A stretch of 5,427 nucleotides of DNA, taken from positions 1-5,427 of the forward strand of contig WRIA01000061.1 of the NCBI GenBank assembly GCA_009782975.1, read 5' to 3'. The stretch is from Clostridiales bacterium (GTDB lineage: Bacteria; Bacillota_B; Dehalobacteriia; UBA4068). Below the pieces are notes generated by a model. It made no database searches. It saw nothing but the letters and a program-made list of their open reading frames with translations, and was not told the DNA's origin. This document shows, piece after piece, positions 1-4,161 of the stretch (positions are counted from its first letter, which is position 1; each line of letters starts with the position of its first letter). The position numbers and the translations under genes were made by a program.

Positions 1-2
1 TT

Positions 3-302
3 TCCATTGGTCAAGGCGCATCCAATACCCCGAACATAAAAATTGAGGGGCAAGCCGTTGATTTCCGCTTTGAGCAGAACGAAAACGGCATCAGCATTTA
101 CATCAACGCTAATCCCGCCGCCCAAACTATCATTGAACCCGCTTTTGTTCCAGTAGGGGCAAATATGCCAATGGCTGAAAACGGCGGCAAAACGGAATCA
201 AAAACTGAAGCGAATCCTGATTTCCCGTGGTATCAAATAGCCGTGGTTGGCATCCTTCTTGGAATTTTCATTTGCCTGTTCCGAAAGAAGGCAACCGCCT
301 AA
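3..302 (+). CDS. 3' end of a membrane-anchored protein of unknown function (partial)
   Basis: An open frame enters from the left edge and ends at TAA 300-302, giving 99 C-terminal residues with no start in view. I do not recognise the family. Most of the fragment is polar and rich in Asn, Gly, Pro and Glu, as in an exported domain. The last 24 residues start WYQIAVVGILLG, form one hydrophobic segment (about residues 79-93) and end in RKKATA. That fits a single C-terminal transmembrane anchor with a positive stop-transfer tail, which would place the upstream part outside the cytoplasm. There is no LPXTG motif, so it is not an obvious sortase substrate. A strong terminator follows within 10 bases, so this is the end of its transcript. 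It is less GC-rich than the next two genes, so it could belong to an acquired segment, but the fragment is too short to decide. Confidence 0.7.
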   Translation, partial: SIGQGASNTPNIKIEGQAVDFRFEQNENGISIYINANPAAQTIIEPAFVPVGANMPMAENGGKTESKTEANPDFPWYQIAVVGILLGIFICLFRKKATA

Positions 303-310
303 AATGAGAA

Positions 311-356
311 CCCCCGATTTCGGAGCGAAAACGCCTTGAAATCGGGGGTGATTTTT
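311..356 (+). terminator. Rho-independent terminator of the left-edge gene
   Basis: A perfect 11-bp stem (CCCCCGATTTC 311-321 with GAAATCGGGGG 338-348) continues inward through two G-T wobbles and an A-C mismatch. It then closes with GCG/CGC around an AAAA tetraloop at 328-331. The tail 349-356 is T-rich. It lies 8 bases after the stop at 302, as expected for the terminator of that gene. Confidence 0.9.
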
Positions 357-375
357 GTTACTATCTTGTTACTAT
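355..375. repeat. Two tandem copies of TTGTTACTAT
   Basis: TTGTTACTAT occurs at 355-364 and again at 366-375, separated by one C, giving an 11-bp period. It overlaps the tail of the terminator. Nearby, a 9-bp near-repeat (AATCGCTGA 411-419, AATCGTTGA 420-428) and a short dyad (GGCTTT 435-440, AAAGCC 443-448) add to a locally repetitive stretch. No function can be assigned. The edge of an integrated element is one possibility. Confidence 0.6.
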
Positions 376-723
376 ATCGCATAGGGAACGGGCAAGTCTG
401 ACAAGGTTTGAATCGCTGAAATCGTTGAACTACGGGCTTTTCAAAGCCTGACACGGACTGAACAACAGGGTAAATATTGAACTAATTTATTTTGCAATAT
501 TTTACATTCTGCATTAAGTATGGCTTTAAGCTGTGGGCCCGCTAAGGCCAAAACCCCCTGTTTTATTCTGTGGTTTGGCGTAAATATGCGGTTTTACCTT
601 GGCAAAAGCCTGTAATATCAAACTTTGCGCTATGTTTTCCGGCTTTTGTATTGGCAGGATAAGCAACCCGCGCGGCGAATTTTGAAAGTTAAGCATAAAA
701 ACTGCGTATCTTATACGGCTAAA
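376..723. other. Gene-free stretch before the dehydratase gene
   Basis: I see no supported gene here; the frames are short and have no start codon with a ribosome binding site. Two weak dyads can be drawn. One is GCCAAAACC 547-555 with GGTTTGGC 572-579, with one bulged A. The other is CAAAAGCC 603-610 with GGCTTTTG 641-648, an 8-bp perfect stem with a 30-base loop. Neither has a U-tract. I found no T-box-like conserved sequence and no convincing promoter. The dehydratase promoter should lie in this stretch or further upstream. Confidence 0.5.
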
Positions 724-729
724 AAGGAG
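724..729 (+). promoter_or_regulatory. Shine-Dalgarno that sets the dehydratase start at ATG 738
   Basis: AAGGAG at 724-729 lies 8 bases before ATG 738. The longer in-frame reading from GTG 729 would begin on the last base of this element and have no ribosome binding site of its own. ATG 738 is therefore the better start. Confidence 0.85.
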
Positions 730-737
730 TGCTGTTG

Positions 738-1724
738 ATGCTGGAATTGACGGATGTGCTGGCGGCGCGGGAACGCATAGCTCCCTATATACGCCATACC
801 CCCTTGCTGCGTTTCGCGGCCCTGGATAAACTGGCGGGGTTCGAGGTTTATATAAAGCCGGAAAACTTGCAGAATACAGGCTCCTTTAAGCTGCGCGGGG
901 CCAGCAATAAGCTTTTAAGCTTAAGCGAAGCGGAACGAAGCCGCGGCGTTATAGCCGCTTCCTCCGGCAATCATGCCCAGGGCGTGGCGGCGGCGGCGGC
1001 CCGCTTGGGAGTGGACGCGCTGATAGTTATGCCCCAGGACGCGCCGACCCTGAAAGTAGCAGGTACGCGGGCGTTAGGGGCCAATGTGGTGCTGCACGGT
1101 CATTTAAGCAGCGAACGCGAGGCCCGCATGGACGAACTGGCCGCACGGGAAGGCCGTGTTATAGTACATTCCTATGCCGACGATTTTGTAAAAGCCGGGC
1201 AAGGTACGGCAGCCCTGGAGATATTGGAGGACGAGCCAAAAATATCGGCCATTGTAGCCCCGGTGGGCGGCGGCGGGCTTATAAGCGGTCTTGCTACCGC
1301 GGCTAAAGGGCAAAAGCCCGGCCTTACTATGGTTGGCGTGGAACCTTCCGCCGCCGCCCGTTATCGGGTAAGCCGCGCCGCCGGGCATCCTTTGACCATT
1401 GATATAGGCTGCACCATAGCCGACGGCGTTCGCGGAAACTATGCCTCCCCCGCAAACTTTCCGCTTATAGAAGCGCGTGTGGACGAACTGGTGGATGCGG
1501 ACGACCAAACTCTGCAAGCCGCCATCTACGCATACGCTAAACTGGCCAAGCTGGTAGCGGAACCCTCCGGCGCTCTTTCTTTGGCCGCGCTGCTGGGCGG
1601 AAAACTGGGTTTTCTTAAAGGGCAAAAGGTCTGCCTGGTAATAAGCGGCGGCAATCTGGATTTTTCTTTATATGCCGGCTGGCTGGCAGAAGGCGAAAAA
1701 ATCCTGGAATCTATTACAAATTAA
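738..1724 (+). CDS. ilvA: Threonine/serine ammonia-lyase, PLP fold-type II, no ACT domain
   Basis: This 328-residue cytoplasmic enzyme probably deaminates threonine to 2-oxobutanoate, or serine to pyruvate, using pyridoxal phosphate. Family marks are clear: the Schiff-base lysine in GSFKLRGA (K51), the substrate/cofactor loop SSGNHAQG (75-82), the phosphate-binding glycine run PVGGGG (177-180) and C-terminal SGGN (Ser303). The length matches the short, TdcB-like class. The C-terminal ACT domain of feedback-regulated biosynthetic enzymes is absent, so isoleucine inhibition is not expected. Serine racemases share this fold and the EPSG-type motif seen near the C-terminus. At the racemase metal site, however, Glu202 is present while the position six residues on, an Asp in the yeast enzyme, is Arg here; this favours a dehydratase. 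The alanine racemase gene follows after 34 bases, suggesting one operon. The family is sure, the exact substrate is not. Confidence 0.9.
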   Translation: MLELTDVLAARERIAPYIRHTPLLRFAALDKLAGFEVYIKPENLQNTGSFKLRGASNKLLSLSEAERSRGVIAASSGNHAQGVAAAAARLGVDALIVMPQDAPTLKVAGTRALGANVVLHGHLSSEREARMDELAAREGRVIVHSYADDFVKAGQGTAALEILEDEPKISAIVAPVGGGGLISGLATAAKGQKPGLTMVGVEPSAAARYRVSRAAGHPLTIDIGCTIADGVRGNYASPANFPLIEARVDELVDADDQTLQAAIYAYAKLAKLVAEPSGALSLAALLGGKLGFLKGQKVCLVISGGNLDFSLYAGWLAEGEKILESITN

Positions 1725-1746
1725 TAGTTTATCGTTGATTGCTCTT

Positions 1747-1752
1747 GGAGGG
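1747..1752 (+). promoter_or_regulatory. Shine-Dalgarno that sets the alr start at GTG 1759
   Basis: GGAGGG at 1747-1752 lies 6 bases before GTG 1759. The same frame stays open back to an ATG at 1672 inside the dehydratase gene, but starting there would add 29 residues unlike the family and overlap the upstream gene. GTG 1759 brings the protein to the usual alanine racemase N-terminus. Confidence 0.85.
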
Positions 1753-1758
1753 TGCGGC

Positions 1759-2919
1759 GTGGTATATAACGCAAACGGACAGCGCTTGCTGGCTGAAATA
1801 GATCTGGATAGTATCGTTTTCAACTACCGGCAGGCCTGCCGTTGCGCCCCCGGCTCCCTGGTTTGCTGCGTGGTAAAAGCCAATGCCTACGGCCACGGCG
1901 CCGTGCCGGTGGCGCGGGCGCTGGCGGCGGCCGGGGCAAAATATTTCGCCGTGGCAACGCCGGAAGAAGCGCTGCAACTGCGGCGGCATGACCTTAAGCA
2001 GAAGATACTGGTCATGGGTCCGGTCGGCGACGGGTTGGCGGAGCTTTTGGCACAGCAGGATATAGCCGTAACCGTTGCCAGCCGGGAAGCGGCAAAAGAA
2101 TACGCCGCCGCCGCCTTAGGGCAGCGTATCAAAATACATATAAAGCTGGAAACCGGCCTTGCCCGCCTGGGCTTTCCTTACGAAAGCGCAATAGAAGAAA
2201 TTTTATCCCTGGCCGCCTGCCCTGCTTTTAAGATAGAAGGCTTGTTCAGCCATTTTTCCGCCACCGATATGGAGGAGGAAAACGATTTTACCTATACGCA
2301 AATGGCCCGTTTGCTGGCGGTAAAAGAAGGTTTAAGCCGCCGGGGCCTGCATATTCCGCTGCTGCATTGCGCGGGCAGCGCTGCTATTATAGCACATCCC
2401 GATACTCACGGTACTATGGTGCGCCCCGGAATAATGCTCTTTGGCTGCAACCCTATGGGGCCTCATCCTTTGCCGCTTAAGCCTACGCTTTCCCTGCGGG
2501 CCCGCGTGGCTCAGGTTTTTAAAGTAAAACAGGGGGAAAGCGTGGGCTATGGCCGCGCCTGGTACGCGCCGCGGGATACCCTTATAGCCACAATTTCCGC
2601 CGGTTACGGAGACGGGCTGCAACGCATCCTTTCCGGCAGGCTGCCCGTGTTGATACGCGGGCAGGAAGCAAAGCAGGTGGGGCGCATCTGCATGGATATG
2701 TGTATGGTGGATGTAACGGATATACCCGGCGTGCTTGCGGGGGATACGGCTACGATAATCGGCGGGGACGGGGAGCGGGTCATCACGGTGGAGCAGGTAG
2801 CGGAAGCCGCCAAAACTATACCCCATGAAATATTCTGCAATTTAAGCCTGCGCGTGCCGCGTCTGTATTATCAAAACGGGCAGTTGGCGGAGGAAGTAAA
2901 TTATCTGAATCTGCTTTAA
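1759..2919 (+). CDS. alr: Alanine racemase
   Basis: This 386-residue cytoplasmic PLP enzyme of fold-type III interconverts L- and D-alanine, supplying D-alanine for the peptidoglycan stem peptide. The N-terminal TIM-barrel carries the PLP lysine in VVKANAYGHG (K40). Further on are LARLGFP, HFSATD and the conserved MVRPGIMLFG segment. The C-terminal beta domain has the second catalytic base in SAGYGDG (Tyr283) and the conserved GRICMDMCMVDVT stretch. Length and motif order match a complete, intact enzyme. The start is GTG, chosen on the ribosome binding site and family length. The gene is 34 bases after the dehydratase and has no promoter I can see between them, so they are probably co-transcribed. 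It converges on the cold shock gene; the hairpin between them has no good U-tract on this strand, so read-through toward that gene's 3' end is possible. Confidence 0.97.
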   Translation: MVYNANGQRLLAEIDLDSIVFNYRQACRCAPGSLVCCVVKANAYGHGAVPVARALAAAGAKYFAVATPEEALQLRRHDLKQKILVMGPVGDGLAELLAQQDIAVTVASREAAKEYAAAALGQRIKIHIKLETGLARLGFPYESAIEEILSLAACPAFKIEGLFSHFSATDMEEENDFTYTQMARLLAVKEGLSRRGLHIPLLHCAGSAAIIAHPDTHGTMVRPGIMLFGCNPMGPHPLPLKPTLSLRARVAQVFKVKQGESVGYGRAWYAPRDTLIATISAGYGDGLQRILSGRLPVLIRGQEAKQVGRICMDMCMVDVTDIPGVLAGDTATIIGGDGERVITVEQVAEAAKTIPHEIFCNLSLRVPRLYYQNGQLAEEVNYLNLL

Positions 2920-2924
2920 ACTTA

Positions 2925-2961
2925 AAGATACAAAAATGGAACGGCTTACACCGTTCCATTT
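2925..2961 (-). terminator. Terminator of the cold shock gene, possibly bidirectional
   Basis: An 11-bp perfect stem (AAATGGAACGG 2934-2944 with CCGTTCCATTT 2951-2961) closes a 6-base loop. On the minus strand the stem runs directly into TTTTTG and further T-rich sequence, giving a standard intrinsic terminator for the cold shock gene. On the plus strand it is followed by AGGTTCTAG, a poor U-tract, so it would be a weaker stop for alr. A smaller hairpin (ATCTA 3006-3010, TAGAT 3014-3018) lies just beyond the cold shock stop codon. Confidence 0.85.
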
Positions 2962-3026
2962 AGGTTCTAGCTTTAAACTAACATCTATCTTGCTGATAAA
3001 CGACAATCTATGCTAGATACGACAGC

Positions 3027-3224
3027 CTACAGCTTTGTGACGTTGGCGGCTTGCAGGCCGCGCGGGCCTTCTACGATATCGAACTCCACGCCCTGGCCTT
3101 CGTCAAGAGTTTTGAAGCCGTCGCCTTGGATAGCGGAAAAATGGACAAATACATCTTCGCCGCCGTCTCTTTCGATAAAACCAAACCCTTTTTCCGCGTT
3201 GAACCATTTTACTTTGCCGTTCAT
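3027..3224 (-). CDS. Cold shock protein, CspA/CspB family
   Basis: This 65-residue protein is a complete single cold-shock domain, a five-strand OB-fold that binds single-stranded RNA and DNA and melts RNA secondary structure. RNP1 is KGFGFI (12-17) and RNP2 is VFVHF (25-29). The N-terminal [18 protein letters not shown] and the C-terminal [10 protein letters not shown] are typical, and the length is standard. A strong ribosome binding site (AGGAGG, 3236-3231) sits 6 bases before ATG 3224. The transcript has an extended -10 promoter, a leader of about 60 bases with a stem-loop near its 5' end, and its own terminator, so it is probably monocistronic. It is divergent from the zinc-ribbon gene. 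Bacteria often carry several csp paralogues, so I give no specific letter. Whether this copy is cold-induced cannot be read from the sequence. Confidence 0.97.
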   Translation of the reverse strand: MNGKVKWFNAEKGFGFIERDGGEDVFVHFSAIQGDGFKTLDEGQGVEFDIVEGPRGLQAANVTKL

Positions 3225-3255
3225 TTGTTACCTCCTAAAGATTTTATTGCTGTGA

Positions 3256-3282
3256 TCAAGAAATGTGGCTGACATTCCTTAA
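3256..3282 (-). promoter_or_regulatory. Stem-loop near the 5' end of the csp leader
   Basis: In the minus-strand RNA, AAGGAAUGU (3280-3272) pairs with ACAUUUCUU (3266-3258) around the 5-base loop CAGCC, with one G-U pair. The stem extends two more pairs to 3282/3256, one of them G-U. The predicted transcription start is near 3284, so the hairpin would sit almost at the 5' end of the mRNA. Such a structure could stabilise the transcript or respond to temperature; both roles are inference. Confidence 0.6.
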
Positions 3283-3290
3283 GCCTAGTT

Positions 3291-3319
3291 ATTATAGCAC
3301 AGCAAAATCGGCATTACAA
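3291..3319 (-). promoter_or_regulatory. Sigma-A-type promoter of the csp gene
   Basis: Read on the minus strand, a -35 TTGTAA (3319-3314) and a consensus -10 TATAAT (3296-3291) are 17 bases apart. TGC directly before the -10 gives an extended -10. The predicted start near 3284 leaves a leader of about 60 bases. Confidence 0.8.
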
Positions 3320-3325
3320 CAAAAA

Positions 3326-3343
3326 AATAATTTCCGAATTATT
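3326..3343. repeat. AT-rich perfect inverted repeat upstream of the csp promoter
   Basis: AATAATT (3326-3332) and AATTATT (3337-3343) are perfect 7-base arms around TCCG. The element lies just upstream of the csp -35 box. It could be an operator or, because it is so AT-rich, part of an UP-like element. No protein can be named. Confidence 0.5.
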
Positions 3344-3364
3344 CTGTTTTTGTATGAATAATCA

Positions 3365-3401
3365 AAAAAACAAGATTTTTTTGCAAAACGTCTTGATTTT
3401 T
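3365..3401. repeat. Nested dyad overlapping the zinc-ribbon gene's -35 box
   Basis: Outer arms AAAAACAAGA (3366-3375) and TCTTGATTTT (3391-3400) pair with one A-A mismatch, and one further A-T pair extends them to 3365/3401. They surround a central TTTTGCAAAA palindrome (3379-3388) with nearly the same centre. The right arm covers the -35 TTGATT at 3393-3398, so a protein bound here could block that promoter. Chance in AT-rich DNA is the alternative. Confidence 0.45.
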
Positions 3402-3421
3402 ACTAATTTAACGTTTATAAT
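3393..3421 (+). promoter_or_regulatory. Sigma-A-type promoter of the zinc-ribbon gene
   Basis: A -35 TTGATT (3393-3398) and a perfect -10 TATAAT (3416-3421) are separated by 17 bases. The predicted start near 3428 gives a leader of about 95 bases before ATG 3524, long for a small gene and occupied by a predicted RNA structure. Confidence 0.8.
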
Positions 3422-3444
3422 GCAATTACCTAATATAAATTGCC

Positions 3445-3522
3445 CCGGTATTCCTCCTGTTCCTATGAACCTGTGCGGATGTGGGTTATTGATTAGGAAA
3501 AATTAAGAAGGAGGATAACCGG
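3445..3522 (+). promoter_or_regulatory. 5' leader structure that can hide the Shine-Dalgarno
   Basis: TCCTCCT (3452-3458) pairs with AGGAGGA (3509-3515), covering nearly all of the ribosome binding site AAGGAGG (3508-3514). After a 2x2 mismatch the helix continues with CCGGT (3445-3449) and ACCGG (3518-3522), ending one base before ATG 3524. Inside, TTCCTA (3460-3465) pairs with TAGGAA (3494-3499), and AACC (3468-3471) can pair with GGTT (3484-3487). The whole leader can thus fold into one long, interrupted hairpin with the ribosome binding site closed. A competing small hairpin, GTTC (3459-3462) with GAAC (3467-3470), is also possible. This looks like an RNA thermometer or other translational switch. 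I do not recognise a known riboswitch class. Confidence 0.6.
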
Positions 3523-3523
3523 C

Positions 3524-3799
3524 ATGGCCTTTGAGGACAGAACTTTGACTTGCAAGGAATGCGGCGCGGAATTTACTTTCTCCGCTTCCGAGCAAGAGTT
3601 CTATGCGGAAAAGGGCTTCCAGAACGACCCGGCTCGTTGCCCCGAATGCAGAATGGCGCGTAAGCGTCAGCGCAGCGCGGAGCGGGAAATGCATACCGTT
3701 ACCTGCGCGGAATGCGGCTGCGAGACCCAGGTGCCTTTTAAACCTACGGAAGACCGCCCCGTATATTGCCGTGATTGCTATCAAAAGCAGCGCGCATAA
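3524..3799 (+). CDS. Small double zinc-ribbon protein (zf-trcl-like plus CxxC-x17-CxxC)
   Basis: This 91-residue protein has eight cysteines in four CxxC pairs, enough for two zinc sites. The first ribbon is C10/C13 and C39/C42 (CxxC-x25-CxxC), resembling the 'probable zinc-ribbon' domain found in small Firmicute proteins. A basic linker follows, with MARKRQRSAER at 44-54. The second ribbon is C61/C64 and C82/C85, exactly CxxC-x17-CxxC, with the characteristic VPFKP and RPVYC residues; C66 is an extra cysteine. The fold and metal binding are secure by motif. The biological role of the family is not established, and the basic linker suggests nucleic acid binding only as inference. The start is fixed by AAGGAGG, 9 bases before ATG. 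It has its own promoter, a structured leader and a strong terminator, so it is probably monocistronic and divergent from the csp gene. Confidence 0.93.
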   Translation: MAFEDRTLTCKECGAEFTFSASEQEFYAEKGFQNDPARCPECRMARKRQRSAEREMHTVTCAECGCETQVPFKPTEDRPVYCRDCYQKQRA

Positions 3800-3811
3800 T
3801 CGCGGACCCAT

Positions 3812-3848
3812 AAAAAAACTCCCGTTTAGCGGGAGTTTTTTTATTTTT
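3812..3848 (+). terminator. Strong rho-independent terminator of the zinc-ribbon gene
   Basis: ACTCCCG (3818-3824) pairs with CGGGAGT (3830-3836) around the loop TTTAG. The stem extends by six A-T pairs to 3812/3842, 13 bp in all, and T-rich sequence follows to 3848. The A-tract before the stem means it could also work on the minus strand. Confidence 0.93.
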
Positions 3849-3861
3849 CTGTTTTATAGAC

Positions 3862-3885
3862 GCAAGACATCCCCGGCGCTCTTGC
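3862..3885. repeat. Small inverted repeat at the left edge of the array
   Basis: GCAAGA (3862-3867) and TCTTGC (3880-3885) are perfect 6-base arms around a 12-base GC-rich loop. It sits directly before the first unit of the 21-bp repeat array. It has no U-tract on either strand, so it is not a standard terminator. Confidence 0.4.
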
Positions 3886-4084
3886 AAAATAAGCTTATGA
3901 TTTTACAAAACCGGCTTATGATTTTTAAAAATAAGCTTATGATTTTGCCAAAGAAAGACTGTTTCTTTATTAAAATAAGCTTATGATTTTTGAAAACAAG
4001 CTTATGATTTTATAAAACGGGCTTATGATTTTATCAAGACGGGCTTATGGTTTTTGAAAACCGGCTTATGGTTTTGAAAAATAA
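3886..4084. repeat. Array of eight 21-bp repeats with core GCTTATGRTTTT
   Basis: The core GCTTATGRTTTT starts at 3893, 3914, 3935, 3979, 4000, 4021, 4043 and 4064. The steps are 21, 21, 44, 21, 21, 22 and 21 bases. The first six cores have A at the variable position and the last two G. Spacers are AT-rich, usually AAAA followed by three variable bases (TAA, CCG, CAA or CGG). Where TAA precedes the core, ATAAGCTTAT forms a perfect palindrome (copies 1, 3 and 4). The 44-base step holds a hairpin sequence or a degenerate ninth unit. The array fills most of the 320-base gap between two convergent genes and lies downstream of both. It is not CRISPR: units and spacers are too short. Candidates are a variable tandem repeat, phased protein-binding sites or a curved-DNA segment; none is proven. 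Confidence 0.85.
3950..3968. repeat. Perfect hairpin inside the repeat array
   Basis: AAAGAAA (3950-3956) and TTTCTTT (3962-3968) are perfect 7-base arms around GACTG. It occupies the place where a repeat unit would be expected between the third and fourth copies, and so breaks the 21-base register by two bases. Confidence 0.5.
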
Positions 4085-4100
4085 TAGGTAAATTTCTATG

Positions 4101-4119
4101 TATTCCGCAATGCGTAATA
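4101..4119. repeat. Imperfect dyad downstream of the TolC-like gene
   Basis: TATTCCGC (4101-4108) and GCGTAATA (4112-4119) pair with one C-T mismatch around AAT. It lies 43 bases past the stop of the minus-strand gene and could weakly terminate it, but no U-tract follows on the minus strand. I found no better terminator for that gene. Confidence 0.3.
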
Positions 4120-4161
4120 GGCCTGCATCCTTTGAACACGGGGCTTTTTATGGGTTTGGCG

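Noticed and set aside
308..454. Open frame through the terminator and tandem repeats
   Set aside because: It has no ATG and no ribosome binding site, and it runs through a perfect terminator hairpin.
541..650. T-box or other amino-acid riboswitch before the dehydratase
   Set aside because: The dyads are short, no conserved T-box sequence is present and there is no terminator hairpin with a U-tract.
682..712. TTGAAA and TATCTT as a promoter for the dehydratase gene
   Set aside because: The spacing is 19 bases and the boxes are weak. Transcription would start about 5 bases before the Shine-Dalgarno, leaving almost no leader.
729..737. GTG 729 as the dehydratase start
   Set aside because: It overlaps the Shine-Dalgarno; ATG 738 is correctly spaced behind it.
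3051..3272. Plus-strand frames opposite the csp gene
   Set aside because: They are antisense to an unmistakable cold-shock domain and run into its ribosome binding site and leader.
3603..3986. 127-residue plus-strand open frame over the zinc-ribbon gene and terminator
   Set aside because: It is out of frame with the well-supported zinc-ribbon gene, crosses its terminator and has no ribosome binding site.
3886..4084. CRISPR array
   Set aside because: The repeat core is only 12 bases, spacers are 9-10 bases and similar to each other, and there are no cas genes.
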